DNA of 64,000 nt from Friedmanniella luteola (GCF_900105065.1 NZ_LT629749.1:1302001-1366000); one strand, 5' to 3'; counted from the stretch's first letter, positions 39,286-48,057 are shown. Notes: generated by a model from the sequence alone, not told the origin. A program made the numbers and translations.

Positions 39286-40464
39286 GTGGATCCGTTGACC
39301 CTCTGGATAGTCATCGGCGCCGTCGTCCTCGCCGCCTTCGTGGTGGTGGGCGTCGTCGCCGCCCGTCGTCGGGCCGCCCTGCAGCGTGCCCGCGACACCC
39401 GTCAGCTGCCCGGCGGACCCGGTGCGGGGACGGGCGGTCGGCGTGGGGGTTCCGCCCTCGACGTCGACGAGCGAGCGGGTCGTGGGGTCACGACCGACGA
39501 CGAGGTCGTCGAGGCCGAGCTGGTCCCGGTCGACCGGCCGGAGAGCCGGGACAGCCGGCTGGCGCGGCTGCGCCGTCGGCTGGCGGGCTCGGACAGCCCG
39601 CTGAGCCGCGGCCTGCTGACGCTGATCAGCCGGGACCGGATCGACGAGGACACCTGGGAGGCGTTCGAGGAGGTCCTGATCACCTCCGACCTCGGCGTCG
39701 GGCCGACGACGGAGCTGGTCGAGGCGCTGCGGGGGCGGCTGCGGGTGGACGGCGTCTCGGACCCGGCCCACGCCCGGGCGATCCTGCGCGAGGAGCTGGT
39801 CCGGCTGGTCGACCCGCACCTGGACCGCACGGTGCACGCGGACCGGGGCGAGACGCCGGCCGTGATCATGGTCGTCGGCGTCAACGGCACCGGCAAGACC
39901 ACGACCGTCGGCAAGCTGGCGCGGGTGCTGGTGGCCGAGGACAAGGACGTCGTGCTGGGCGCGGCCGACACCTTCCGCGCCGCGGCGTCGGAGCAGCTGG
40001 CCACCTGGGGCGACCGGGTGGGCGTGCCCACGGTGCGCGGTCCCGAGGGCTCGGACCCGGCCAGCGTCGCCTTCGAGGCGGTCAAGGCCGGCATCGAGCA
40101 GGAGGTGGACGTCGTCATCGTGGACACCGCGGGACGGCTGCACACCAAGACCGGGCTGATGGACGAGCTGGGCAAGGTCAAGCGGGTCATCGAGCGGCAG
40201 GCCCCGGTGGGTGAGGTGCTGCTGGTCCTCGACGCGACGACGGGCCAGAACGGGCTGACGCAGGCCCGGATCTTCCGCGACGTCGTGAACATCACGGGCA
40301 TCGTGCTGACCAAGCTCGACGGCTCGGCCAAGGGCGGCATCGTCGTCCAGGTGCAGCGGGAGCTGGGCGTGCCGGTGAAGCTGGTGGGGCTGGGGGAGGG
40401 CGTCGACGACCTCGCGCCCTTCGACGCCGAGGTGTTCGTCGACGCGCTGCTTGACGCGGGCTGA
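39286..40464 (+). CDS. ftsY: Signal recognition particle receptor FtsY
   Basis: FtsY is the membrane receptor that docks ribosome-SRP complexes to the Sec translocon. Unlike the E. coli form it starts with a true membrane span (residues 5-25, LTLWIVIGAVVLAAFVVVGV) followed by a charged linker, as is usual in actinobacteria. The NG domain has ISRDRIDEDTWEAFEEVLIT, G1 GVNGTGKTTT near residue 198, ADTFRAAASEQL, DTAGRLHTK near 279 and TKLDGSAKGG near 341. 392 residues. Ffh, its partner GTPase, lies 2.1 kb downstream. Confidence 0.97.
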   Translation: MDPLTLWIVIGAVVLAAFVVVGVVAARRRAALQRARDTRQLPGGPGAGTGGRRGGSALDVDERAGRGVTTDDEVVEAELVPVDRPESRDSRLARLRRRLAGSDSPLSRGLLTLISRDRIDEDTWEAFEEVLITSDLGVGPTTELVEALRGRLRVDGVSDPAHARAILREELVRLVDPHLDRTVHADRGETPAVIMVVGVNGTGKTTTVGKLARVLVAEDKDVVLGAADTFRAAASEQLATWGDRVGVPTVRGPEGSDPASVAFEAVKAGIEQEVDVVIVDTAGRLHTKTGLMDELGKVKRVIERQAPVGEVLLVLDATTGQNGLTQARIFRDVVNITGIVLTKLDGSAKGGIVVQVQRELGVPVKLVGLGEGVDDLAPFDAEVFVDALLDAG

Positions 40465-40468
40465 TCGG

Positions 40469-40508
40469 GTGAGGACCCCGACCGGGTGCTCCCGGCCGGA
40501 GTCCTCAC
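40469..40508. terminator. Bidirectional terminator between ftsY and ohr
   Basis: GTGAGGAC (40469-40476) and GTCCTCAC (40501-40508) are perfect arms; the interior CCG.CCGGG / CCCGG.CGG extends the stem to a TGCT loop (40487-40490) with two mismatches. It lies between the convergent stops of ftsY and ohr. Confidence 0.7.
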
Positions 40509-40518
40509 GCGACGACGA

Positions 40519-40953
40519 TCAGGCGGCGGCGACGGCCTTGACGGTCGCCGGCACGTTGCCGCGGATGGCCTTCGAGTACGGGCACACCTGGTGGGCGGCC
40601 TCGGCGAGCTCCTGGACCTGCGCGAGCTCGAGGCCCGGGATCGCCACCTCGAGGTCGGCGGTGATGGCGAAGCTGTCGCCCTCCGGCCCGAAGCCGATGT
40701 TGGCGGTGACCTGCGCCGCGGAGGCGTCGACCTTCGCCTTGCGGGCCACCATCATGAGCGCGCCGTTGAAGCAGGCCGAGTAGCCGGCGGCGAAGAGCTG
40801 CTCGGGATTCGTGCCCTCGCCCGTCCCGCCCATCTCCTTGGGGGCGGTCAGGGTGAGGTCCAGCACGCCGTCGCTGCTGACGGAGCGGCCCTGGCGGCCG
40901 CCGCTCGTCGTGGCGGAGGCGGTGTAGACGATCGAGGTCGGAGTCTGTGTCAT
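40519..40953 (-). CDS. Organic hydroperoxide resistance protein (Ohr/OsmC family)
   Basis: Ohr is a thiol peroxidase that reduces organic and fatty-acid hydroperoxides with lipoyl-linked electrons. The 144-residue protein has both active-site cysteines: Cys61 in LFAAGYSACFNGAL and Cys124 in HQVCPYSKAIRGN, plus the Arg of the active-site loop in TTSGGRQGRS. The ATG at 40953 is preferred to a GTG three codons earlier. No OhrR (MarR) gene is adjacent, so regulation is not visible. Confidence 0.92.
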   Translation of the reverse strand: MTQTPTSIVYTASATTSGGRQGRSVSSDGVLDLTLTAPKEMGGTGEGTNPEQLFAAGYSACFNGALMMVARKAKVDASAAQVTANIGFGPEGDSFAITADLEVAIPGLELAQVQELAEAAHQVCPYSKAIRGNVPATVKAVAAA

Positions 40954-41007
40954 GTCCGGCACAACCGGCCGACGGGGTCGCCTAGTTCGTGTCCTGCGTC
41001 ACCCCCG

Positions 41008-41030
41008 GCGCCGGAGCCGGTCGAAGGGCC
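41008..41030. repeat. Degenerate copy of the CCCTGAGC repeat
   Basis: GCCGGAGCCGGTCGAAGGGCC keeps the GAGCC.GTCGAAGGGCC half of the consensus. It lies between the minus-strand genes for DJ-1/PfpI and Ohr. Confidence 0.5.
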
Positions 41031-41089
41031 TTCCACAGGCTCGGGCCGCGGGGTGCCGCTCCGGCAGGGGGGACGGGCCGCAGGTGGGC

Positions 41090-41668
41090 TCAGGCCTCGC
41101 TGATGCTCTGGGCGCTGCCGACGCCGTGGTGCAGGGCCTCGAGCAGCGCGTTGTTGAAGGCGGGGATGTCGTCGGGGTTGCGGCTGGTGATCAGGTTGCC
41201 GTCGACGACGACCTTCTCGTCCACCCACGACGCGCCGGCGTTGCGGAGGTCGGTCTGCAGGCTGGGCCAGGAGGTCAGCTGCTTGCCGCGCACCACGTCG
41301 GCCTCGATGAGCGTCCAGGGGGCGTGGCAGATGGCGGCGACCGCCTTGCCCGACTCCGCGAACTCCCGCACGAACGCGACGGCGGCCGCGTCGGTGCGCA
41401 GCGCGTCCGGGTTCGCCACGCCGCCGGGCAGCACCAGCGCGTCGAAGTCGCCGACGGCGGCTTCGCCGACCGTCAGGTCCACGGCCTGGGTGTCCGCGGC
41501 GTCGAGGTGCTCGAACAGCTGCACCTCACCGCTCGCGGGGCTGAGCAGGACCGCCTCGTGCCCGGCGTCGGTCACCGCGGCCCACGGCTCGACGAGCTCG
41601 GCCCGCTCGATGCCCTCGGCGGCCACGAGGAACGCGACCCTCTTCACTGACTTCGTGTCTTCGACCAT
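41090..41668 (-). CDS. DJ-1/PfpI family protein
   Basis: A 192-residue cytoplasmic protein of the type-1 glutamine amidotransferase-like superfamily. The nucleophile is Cys114 in GKAVAAICHAPWTL, with the His next to it. LVLPGGVANPDALR carries the conserved Gly-Gly loop, and the C-terminal VDGNLITSRNPDDIPAFN is typical of PfpI-type proteins. Relatives act as protein/nucleotide deglycases or chaperone-like stress proteins; protease activity was claimed for the archaeal founder. Its neighbours Ohr and SDR suggest an oxidative/carbonyl stress group, which is inference. Confidence 0.9.
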   Translation of the reverse strand: MVEDTKSVKRVAFLVAAEGIERAELVEPWAAVTDAGHEAVLLSPASGEVQLFEHLDAADTQAVDLTVGEAAVGDFDALVLPGGVANPDALRTDAAAVAFVREFAESGKAVAAICHAPWTLIEADVVRGKQLTSWPSLQTDLRNAGASWVDEKVVVDGNLITSRNPDDIPAFNNALLEALHHGVGSAQSISEA

Positions 41669-41710
41669 GCCGTCAACGTAGTCGCGGTGCCGGCACGGCC
41701 CCGCCCCGGC

Positions 41711-42442
41711 TCAGAGCGTGTGGCCGCCGTTGACGCTGATCTGCTGCCCCGTGACGAAGCCGGCACCGTCACCGGCCAGGTAGGCGACCAGTCCCGCGAC
41801 GTCGTCCGGGGTGCCCATCCGGCCCAGCGGCACGTCGGCGCGGTAGGCGGTGGTGTCGGCGCCCTCGTGCCGCTCGACGGGGATCCAGCCCGGCTGCACC
41901 AGGTTCACCGTCACCCCGTGCGGGCCGAGCTCGCGCGACCACGAGCGGACCAGCCCGATCTGCGCCGCCTTGGCCGCGGTGTAGGCCGAGGCGCGGGGGA
42001 GCGCGCGGCCCACCATGTCGGACCCGATCAGCACCACCCGGCCGGTGCCCCGTCGCTTCATCGTCGGCAGCGCCGCCTGGACCAGCAGGGTCGGGCTCTG
42101 CACGAAGAACCGCAGCTGGTCCAGGTGGTCCTCCCAGGTCAGGTCCTCGATCGCCACGGCCGGCTGCGGCCCCGTCGCGTTGGCCACGACGGCCTGCACC
42201 GGGCCGAGGTCGGCCTCCGCCGACGCGACCAGGGCGTGCACGTCGGCGGCGTCGGTGACGTCGGCCCGGTAGGCGCGGGCGGCGCCGCCGGCCTCCTCGA
42301 CCGCGGCCACCACCGCGTCGGCCTCGTCCGCCCCCGTTCGGTAGTTCACCGCGACGGCCCAGCCGTCGGCGGCGAGCCGGCGGGCGATGACGGCGCCCAG
42401 GCCACGGGAGGATCCGGTCACGACGGCGGTGGGGGTGCTCAT
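41711..42442 (-). CDS. Short-chain dehydrogenase/reductase (FabG-like)
   Basis: A 243-residue classical SDR. The cofactor motif is TGSSRGLGAVIA near residue 9, the NNAG-like motif reads VVANATG, and the catalytic set is Ser in LIGSDMVGRA and YTAAK. PGWIPVERHEGADTTAY and GFVTGQQISVNGGHTL complete the fold. The best match is 3-oxoacyl-ACP reductase-like enzymes, but its lone position argues against a fatty-acid synthase role. Transcribed away from ffh; TAGCCT lies 8 nt before the ATG on the minus strand (42451-42456). Confidence 0.9.
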   Translation of the reverse strand: MSTPTAVVTGSSRGLGAVIARRLAADGWAVAVNYRTGADEADAVVAAVEEAGGAARAYRADVTDAADVHALVASAEADLGPVQAVVANATGPQPAVAIEDLTWEDHLDQLRFFVQSPTLLVQAALPTMKRRGTGRVVLIGSDMVGRALPRASAYTAAKAAQIGLVRSWSRELGPHGVTVNLVQPGWIPVERHEGADTTAYRADVPLGRMGTPDDVAGLVAYLAGDGAGFVTGQQISVNGGHTL

Positions 42443-42450
42443 GGCCGGTC

Positions 42451-42497
42451 AGGCTAGTGGTCGCAGGTGCCGTCGCGGGGCCCGCGTTGAGTAGGCT
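42451..42497. promoter_or_regulatory. Divergent promoters of the SDR gene and ffh
   Basis: On the minus strand TAGCCT (42456-42451) is 8 nt from the SDR ATG. On the plus strand TGAGTAGGCT contains TAGGCT (42492-42497), an extended -10 candidate about 105 bp before ffh, leaving a leader. -35 boxes are not evident. Confidence 0.35.
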
Positions 42498-42601
42498 GGG
42501 CAGGACCGACCCTCCGCGGCCGCAGCCCCGCCTGTGCCGCCCCGACCTCGACCTGTCGTCCGGACCGGTCGGGTCAGCTCCGCCCACCGAAGGACTCCGC
42601 C

Positions 42602-44158
42602 GTGTTCGACACCCTGCAGGACCGCCTCGCCGCGACGTTCAAGAACCTCCGCGGCAAGGGCCGGCTCACCGAGGCCGACATCGACGCCGCCGCCCGTGAG
42701 ATCCGGGTGGCGCTGCTCGAGGCCGACGTCAACCTGGCCGTGGTCAAGGACTTCGTCGCGGCCGTCAAGGACCGGGCCCGCGGGACCGAGCTGTCCGGGG
42801 CCCTCAACCCGGGCCAGCAGGTCATCAAGATCGTCAACGACGAGCTGGTCACGATCCTCGGCGGCGAGACCCGCCTGCTGCGCTTCGCCAAGCGGCCTCC
42901 GACGGTGATCATGCTCGCCGGCCTCCAGGGCGCCGGCAAGACGACCCTGGCCGGCAAGCTCGCGCTCTGGCTGAAGAGCGAGGGCCACTCGCCGCTGCTC
43001 GTCGCCGCCGACCTGCAGCGCCCGAACGCCGTCAACCAGCTGCAGGTGGTCGGCCAGCGGGCCGGCGTGCAGGTCTTCGCGCCGGAGCCCGGCAACGGCG
43101 CGGGGGACCCGGTCGCCGTCGCCAAGGCCTCCATCGGCGAGGCGGAGCGGCGGCTGTTCGACGTCGTCATCGTCGACACGGCCGGCCGGCTCGGCGTCGA
43201 CGCCGACCTCATGCAGCAGGCCGCCGACATCCGCGACGCCGTCAGCCCCGACGAGATCCTCTTCGTCGTCGACGCGATGATCGGCCAGGACGCGGTCAAC
43301 ACGGCCAAGGCGTTCGCCGAGGGCGTCGGCTTCGACGGCGTCGTGCTCACCAAGCTCGACGGCGACGCCCGCGGTGGCGCGGCGCTCTCGATCGCCCGGG
43401 TGACCGGCAGCCCGATCATGTTCGCCTCGAACGGCGAGCAGCTCAAGGACTTCGACGTCTTCCACCCCGACCGGATGGCCAGCCGCATCCTCGGGATGGG
43501 CGACATGCTGACCCTGATCGAGCAGGCGGAGAAGACTTTCGACGCCGAGCAGTCGGCCAAGGCGGCGGCCAAGCTGACCGGCCAGGGCGGCGAGTTCGGC
43601 CTGGCCGACTTCCTGCAGCAGATGCAGATGGTCCGCAAGATGGGCCCGCTCTCCAAGATCTTCGGCATGCTGCCGGGGATGGGGGAGATCAAGGACCAGA
43701 TCAACAACATCGACGAGCGCGACGTCGACCGGATCGAGGCGATCATCCACTCGATGACCCCGACCGAGCGCGACAACCCCAAGATCATCGACGGCTCGCG
43801 CCGCGCCCGGATCGCGAAGGGCTCGGGCGTCGAGGTGTCGGAGGTCAACGGGCTGGTCAACCGCTTCTTCGAGGCCCGCAAGATGATGACCTCGATGGCC
43901 TCGGGCAAGATGCCGGGGATGCCCGGCCTGCCGGGGATGGGTGGGCCGAAGAAGCCGCCGGCCAAGCAGCAGAAGAAGAAGGGGGCCCGCGGGGTGTCGG
44001 GGAACCCGGCCAAGCGGAACGCCCTGCCCGCGCGGGCGGGGGACCCGGCCGACGCCGCGGCGGCGTTCGGCGCCGGAGGGCTGGACCAGGCGGCGCTGGA
44101 GAAGGCGATGGCGGACTTCCAGCTGCCGCCGGAGCTGCGCGGGCGGCTCGGGAAGTAG
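42602..44158 (+). CDS. ffh: Signal recognition particle protein Ffh
   Basis: Ffh binds 4.5S RNA and signal sequences of nascent membrane proteins. NG domain: N-terminal VFDTLQDRLAATFKNLRGKG, G1 GLQGAGKTTLAGKLA near residue 105, DTAGRLGVDADLM near 191, TKLDGDARGGAALSI. M domain from about residue 330: MQMVRKMGPLSKIFGMLPGM and the signal-peptide-binding Met-rich helices, then a Gly/Met/Lys-rich tail (KMPGMPGLPGMGGPKKPP). The 518 residues are normal for actinobacteria. GTG start at 42602 follows GAAGGA. rpsP usually follows; here the amidohydrolase gene and others intervene. Confidence 0.97.
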   Translation: MFDTLQDRLAATFKNLRGKGRLTEADIDAAAREIRVALLEADVNLAVVKDFVAAVKDRARGTELSGALNPGQQVIKIVNDELVTILGGETRLLRFAKRPPTVIMLAGLQGAGKTTLAGKLALWLKSEGHSPLLVAADLQRPNAVNQLQVVGQRAGVQVFAPEPGNGAGDPVAVAKASIGEAERRLFDVVIVDTAGRLGVDADLMQQAADIRDAVSPDEILFVVDAMIGQDAVNTAKAFAEGVGFDGVVLTKLDGDARGGAALSIARVTGSPIMFASNGEQLKDFDVFHPDRMASRILGMGDMLTLIEQAEKTFDAEQSAKAAAKLTGQGGEFGLADFLQQMQMVRKMGPLSKIFGMLPGMGEIKDQINNIDERDVDRIEAIIHSMTPTERDNPKIIDGSRRARIAKGSGVEVSEVNGLVNRFFEARKMMTSMASGKMPGMPGLPGMGGPKKPPAKQQKKKGARGVSGNPAKRNALPARAGDPADAAAAFGAGGLDQAALEKAMADFQLPPELRGRLGK

Positions 44159-45241
44159 GTGGACGCGACGCCCCGGCTGCACCTGCAGGGCGTGGTGCTC
44201 CCCGACGGGGAGCCACGCGACCTGTGGCTGGTCGACGGCGTCGTCCGCACGGAGCCCGTGCGGGACGCCACCACGGTGGCGACCGGTGGCTGGATCATGC
44301 CGGGCCTGGTCGACGCCCACTGCCACGTCGGGCTGGAGATGCACGGCGCGGTGCCGGCCGAGCGGGCCGAGGAGCACGCGCTGGCCGACCGCGCCGCCGG
44401 GGCTCTGCTGCTCCGCGACGCCGGCTCGCCCGCCGACACCCGCTGGATCGACGACCGTGAGGACCTCCCCCGGCTGATCCGGGCGGGACGGCACATCGCC
44501 CGGCCCAAGCGCTACCTCCGCAACTACGCCGACGAGGTCGAACCGGAGTCGCTGGTCGCTGCCGTCGAGCGCCAGGTGGCCCGGGGGGACGGCTGGGTCA
44601 AGATCGTCGGCGACTGGATCGACCGGGGGATCGGAGACCTGGCGCCGCTCTGGCCGCAGGACGTCGCCGCGGCCGCGATCGCCCGCGCCCACGCGCTCGG
44701 GGCCCGCGTGACCGCGCACGTCTTCGGCGAGCAGGCAGCGACCGAGCTGGTGGCCGCGGGCATCGACGGCATCGAGCACGGCACCGGGCTGACCGACGCC
44801 ACCATCGACGCGATGGCCGCCCGCCAGGTGGCGCTGGTGCCGACGCTGGTCCAGCTCGAGAACTTCGAGGGCATCGCCGCCAGCGCCGAGGAGAAGTTCC
44901 CCACCTACGCGGCGCACCTGCGCGCCCTCTACGCCGGACGGCTCGGGGTCTTCGCCCGGGCGCACGAGGCCGGGGTGCCGATCTACGCCGGCACGGACGC
45001 GGGCGGCTACCTGCCGCACGGGCTCGTCGGGCAGGAGATGGGGCTGCTCGCCGGGTTCAGCTCCGCCGAGCACGCGCTCGGGGCCGGCTCGTGGCGCGCG
45101 CGGGCCTGGCTGGGGCGCCCGGCCACGCTGGAGGAGGGTGCGCCGGCCGACCTCGTCGTCTTCGACGCCGACCCCCGGCTGGACCTGAGCGTGCTCCGCC
45201 GGCCCCGGCACGTGGTGCTGCGCGGCCGCGTGGTCGGCTGA
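44159..45241 (+). CDS. Amidohydrolase family protein
   Basis: A 360-residue metal-dependent hydrolase of the imidazolonepropionase/prolidase-like branch. The metal ligands are visible: HxH in VDAHCHVGLEM, a candidate carboxylated Lys in DGWVKIVGDWI, His in VTAHVFGEQA, His in DGIEHGTGL, and Asp in IYAGTDAGGYLPHG. The C-terminal composite domain ends ADLVVFDADPRLD. The substrate is unknown. It begins with GTG directly after the ffh TAG, without spacer; homologues are often found right after ffh in actinobacteria, suggesting a conserved pairing. Confidence 0.9.
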   Translation: MDATPRLHLQGVVLPDGEPRDLWLVDGVVRTEPVRDATTVATGGWIMPGLVDAHCHVGLEMHGAVPAERAEEHALADRAAGALLLRDAGSPADTRWIDDREDLPRLIRAGRHIARPKRYLRNYADEVEPESLVAAVERQVARGDGWVKIVGDWIDRGIGDLAPLWPQDVAAAAIARAHALGARVTAHVFGEQAATELVAAGIDGIEHGTGLTDATIDAMAARQVALVPTLVQLENFEGIAASAEEKFPTYAAHLRALYAGRLGVFARAHEAGVPIYAGTDAGGYLPHGLVGQEMGLLAGFSSAEHALGAGSWRARAWLGRPATLEEGAPADLVVFDADPRLDLSVLRRPRHVVLRGRVVG

Positions 45242-45283
45242 GTCGGGGCAGCGGCCGGCGGAGGCCGGCGCCGTGACCCGCCC

Positions 45284-45313
45284 TTGACCGTTTCGTTATC
45301 TGCTCGTTATCTT
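45284..45313 (+). promoter_or_regulatory. Promoter of the S1 protease gene with two 11-bp-spaced direct repeats
   Basis: TTGACC (45284-45289) and TATCTT (45308-45313) are separated by 18 bp, the best sigma-70-like promoter in the window. TCGTTATCT occurs at 45293-45301 and 45304-45312, an 11-bp period covering spacer and -10, a likely regulator site. The 45362 ATG is 49 bp further on. Confidence 0.6.
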
Positions 45314-45361
45314 CGTGGAGGTCCGACTCCTGCGTGCTCCCCCACCTCCCCGGAGATCCCC

Positions 45362-46570
45362 ATGACCGCATCCCCCCGCCGACGCGCCGGTGCCCTGCTG
45401 GGCGTCGCCACGGCGACGTTCGTCCTGGCCGCCGGCACCGCCGGCCCGGCCGCCGCCGCCCCGGCGCCCCCTCCGTCCCGCAGCGGTGACGCCGCTGCCG
45501 CGGCCCTCGCCCGCGACACCGGCGTCTCGACCTCGACCGCCCAGCGGCGGGTGAGCGCCCAGTCCGCCCTCAGCCGGACCAGCGCCGAGGTCGACGCCAC
45601 GCTGTCCCCGGCCAGCTCGGCCGGCAGCTGGCTGGACGCCCGCACGGGTACGGTCACCGTCGCGGTGACCACCGCCGCCGCGGCCGCTCGGGCCCGGGCG
45701 CTGGGCGCCACGCCGAAGCGGGTCGCCCACAGCGCCGCCCAGCTGACGCGGGTCCGGCAGGACCTCGACGGCTGGGCCCGCGCCGAGGGGGCCGGCCAGG
45801 TGGTCAGCTGGGGCGTCGACGAGCAGACCAACGCCGTCCGCGTCCGCACCACGGCCGGCGCCGACGACCGGGTGACCGCGGCGTTCGTGCGGCACGCCCG
45901 CAGCCACGGCTCGAAGGTGACGGTCACCTCGACGACCGCGCGGGTGCAGCCGATGGCCGACCTGCTGGGGGGCCGCCAGATCGAGTTCGCCGGCTACGTC
46001 TGCTCCGTCGGGTTCAACGCCCGCACCGCCGCCGGCGCGCCCGTCATGCTGACGGCCGGGCACTGCGGCGAGGGCTACCAGACCTTCCGCAGCGGCGGCA
46101 CCCTGGTCGGGAAGACGAGTGCCTTCAGCTTCCCCGGCAACGACTACGCGCGGGCGCCGATCAGCTCCAGCTGGACCGCCCGTGGCCGGGTGAGCACCTG
46201 GGACGGCCGCTCGGTGGCGGTGAAGGGCTCGGCGGCCGCCGCCGTCGGTGCGGCGATCTGCAAGAGCGGGCGGACGACGGGCTGGACCTGCGGCACCGTC
46301 CGCGCCAAGAACCAGACGGTGAACTACAGCAACGACGACGGCAGCACCAGCGTCGTCTCCGGCCTGACCGAGACGAGCACCTGCACCGAGGGGGGCGACT
46401 CCGGCGGGGCCAACCTGTCCGGGACCCAGGCCCAGGGCCTGACCAGCGGCGGCGCCGGGTACGGCAGCCAGGGCGTCTGCGGGGAGAAGGTCGGCCAGCC
46501 GAACCTCTCCTACATCCAGCCGGTCCGCGAGGCGCTGAGCGCCTACGGGCTGACCCTGGTCACCGGCTGA
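45362..46570 (+). CDS. Secreted S1 family serine protease (streptogrisin/alpha-lytic type)
   Basis: An extracellular chymotrypsin-fold protease made as a preproprotein. Residues 1-33 are a Sec signal peptide (RRRAGALLGVATATFVLAAG, cleavage after the AAA stretch). The pro-region to about 195 includes the alpha-lytic pro-domain-like segment SSAGSWLDARTGTVTVAVTT. The mature enzyme begins near MADLLGGRQIEFAG and has the triad His in TAGHC (near 233), Asp in GNDYAR (near 260) and Ser in GGDSGG (near 347), with Cys pairs as in streptogrisins. ATG 45362 follows GGAGATCC. The strong promoter suggests regulated expression for nutrient scavenging. Confidence 0.92.
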   Translation: MTASPRRRAGALLGVATATFVLAAGTAGPAAAAPAPPPSRSGDAAAAALARDTGVSTSTAQRRVSAQSALSRTSAEVDATLSPASSAGSWLDARTGTVTVAVTTAAAAARARALGATPKRVAHSAAQLTRVRQDLDGWARAEGAGQVVSWGVDEQTNAVRVRTTAGADDRVTAAFVRHARSHGSKVTVTSTTARVQPMADLLGGRQIEFAGYVCSVGFNARTAAGAPVMLTAGHCGEGYQTFRSGGTLVGKTSAFSFPGNDYARAPISSSWTARGRVSTWDGRSVAVKGSAAAAVGAAICKSGRTTGWTCGTVRAKNQTVNYSNDDGSTSVVSGLTETSTCTEGGDSGGANLSGTQAQGLTSGGAGYGSQGVCGEKVGQPNLSYIQPVREALSAYGLTLVTG

Positions 46571-46582
46571 CCGAGGCCGGGG

Positions 46583-47320
46583 TCACGGCGTCGACGCGCC
46601 GGCCGCCGGTTCGTCGGCCGCCAGGTGGGTGCCGAAGAAGGCCTCGATCCGGCGCCACGCGTCCTGCGCGGCGACCGGGTCGGGGCCGACGTGGCCGAGC
46701 TTCAGCAGCGGACGGGCCAGCAGCGGCCCGTTCGGGGCGTCGTTGAGGAAGCTGTGCCCGGCGCTCGGGTACACCGCCACGTCGTGGGGGACGTCGTTCG
46801 CCTCCAGGGCTGCGGTGAGCCGCGGCACCGCGCCGACCAGCTGCTTGTCCCGGCCCCCGTAGCTCGCCACGACCGGGCAGGCGCCGCGGAGCACCTCGTC
46901 CACGTCGTCCGGGATCATCCCGTAGTTCACCGCGCTGGCGTCGAAGCCGTCGGAGGACAGCAGCAGGGCGAAGCCGCCGCCCATGCAGAAACCGATCACC
47001 CCGACCTTGCCGTTGACGTGTCGGTCGTCGAGCAGCTGCTCGCGCGCGGCCTGGAGCAGCGCGAACGGCGGGCCGGTCCGCGCCTTCAGCGCGGCGAAGG
47101 CCGCACGCATGCAGCGCAGCCGCGGTCCGTCCTCGAACAGGTCGGGCGCCAGCACCACGAAGCCGGCGGAGGCGAGCCGCTCGGCCTGGCGGCGCAGCAC
47201 GTCGTCGATGCCCCAGATCTCGTGGACCATGACGACGCCGGGCCAGGGGCCGGGGGCGGCGGGGCGGACGAGGACGGCCAGCCGGCCCTCGAGTCGGGTG
47301 TCGATCGCCACGGTCTCCAT
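46583..47320 (-). CDS. Dienelactone hydrolase family protein
   Basis: A 245-residue alpha/beta hydrolase. The nucleophile is Cys112 in VGVIGFCMGGGFALL, with Glu36 in MVHEIWGID, Asp in YGGRDKQL and His in AGHSFLND forming the dienelactone-hydrolase set. Such enzymes open lactone rings in chloroaromatic degradation, but many genomic copies are general carboxyl-ester or lactone hydrolases; no catechol-pathway genes are here. It converges on the S1 protease gene with 12 bp between stops. TAGGGT lies 6 nt before its ATG on the minus strand (47327-47332), so it is probably leaderless. Confidence 0.9.
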   Translation of the reverse strand: METVAIDTRLEGRLAVLVRPAAPGPWPGVVMVHEIWGIDDVLRRQAERLASAGFVVLAPDLFEDGPRLRCMRAAFAALKARTGPPFALLQAAREQLLDDRHVNGKVGVIGFCMGGGFALLLSSDGFDASAVNYGMIPDDVDEVLRGACPVVASYGGRDKQLVGAVPRLTAALEANDVPHDVAVYPSAGHSFLNDAPNGPLLARPLLKLGHVGPDPVAAQDAWRRIEAFFGTHLAADEPAAGASTP

Positions 47321-47392
47321 GCCCGCACCCTAGGTCCGCCCCCGGTGGCGGTCCGGGGAGCCCCGCGTCGTGGAGCGGGGCCACCCTCCGGG

Positions 47393-47422
47393 TTCGCTTC
47401 CCGGCCGTGGCTCTGGCATGAT
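47393..47422 (+). promoter_or_regulatory. Candidate promoter of the rpsP operon
   Basis: TTCGCT (47393-47398) and CATGAT (47417-47422) are 18 bp apart. The predicted RNA has a leader of about 150 nt before rpsP. The 47321-47579 gap holds this promoter and the divergent DLH promoter; nothing else was recognised. Confidence 0.35.
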
Positions 47423-47579
47423 GTGGGCCGCATCTGTGTCGTGGGCGCCCTCTCACCGTCCGCACGGCCCGGGTTCACCCGAGATCGTCGCCGAGTGTTT
47501 TCCCCACCGCGCGCCACGGTCTCACCCATCTCGTGGTTCGGCCCCGCCGACCACAGCTCACACAGGAGAAACCACACTC

Positions 47580-48056
47580 GTGGCTGTCAAGATTCGTCTG
47601 AAGCGCCTGGGCAAGATCCGGTCGCCGCACTACCGCATCGTCGTCGCCGACTCCCGGACCAAGCGGGACGGTCGGGCGATCGAGGAGATCGGCAAGTACC
47701 ACCCCAAGAACGACCCGTCGGTCATCGAGGTCAACTCCGAGCGGGCCCAGTACTGGCTCCGTGTCGGCGCGCAGCCGACCGAGGCCGTCGTCGCGCTGCT
47801 CAAGCGGACCGGCGACTGGCAGAGCTACTCCGGCGACACCTCGCCCTCGGGCGTCGAGCCGCAGCGGGAGAAGCCCAACAAGACCGAGATCTTCAACGCC
47901 GCGCTGGCCGAGGCCGGCAGCGAGCCGCAGACCGCCGCCATCTCCACCCGGCGCGGCCGCGGCACCGTCGAGGGCACCCCCGCGGAGGCCGCTGACGCCG
48001 CCGACGCGGGTGCGGCCGCCGCCGAGACCCCCGCCACCGAGACCCCCGAGGCCTGA
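47580..48056 (+). CDS. rpsP: 30S ribosomal protein S16
   Basis: S16 is a primary assembly protein of the 30S body. Residues 1-85 are the conserved domain ([55 protein letters not shown]). Actinobacteria add a variable C-terminal tail; here about 70 residues, ending in an Ala/Glu/Asp/Thr-rich run, for 158 in all. GTG 47580 follows AGGAGA. It heads rpsP-KH-rimM-trmD. Confidence 0.96.
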   Translation: MAVKIRLKRLGKIRSPHYRIVVADSRTKRDGRAIEEIGKYHPKNDPSVIEVNSERAQYWLRVGAQPTEAVVALLKRTGDWQSYSGDTSPSGVEPQREKPNKTEIFNAALAEAGSEPQTAAISTRRGRGTVEGTPAEAADAADAGAAAAETPATETPEA

Positions 48057-48057
48057 C

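Noticed and set aside
45057-45371. Small minus-strand gene upstream of the S1 protease
   Set aside because: The frame overlaps the end of the amidohydrolase gene and the S1 promoter, has Arg/Pro/Ala-rich noise composition and no ribosome site.
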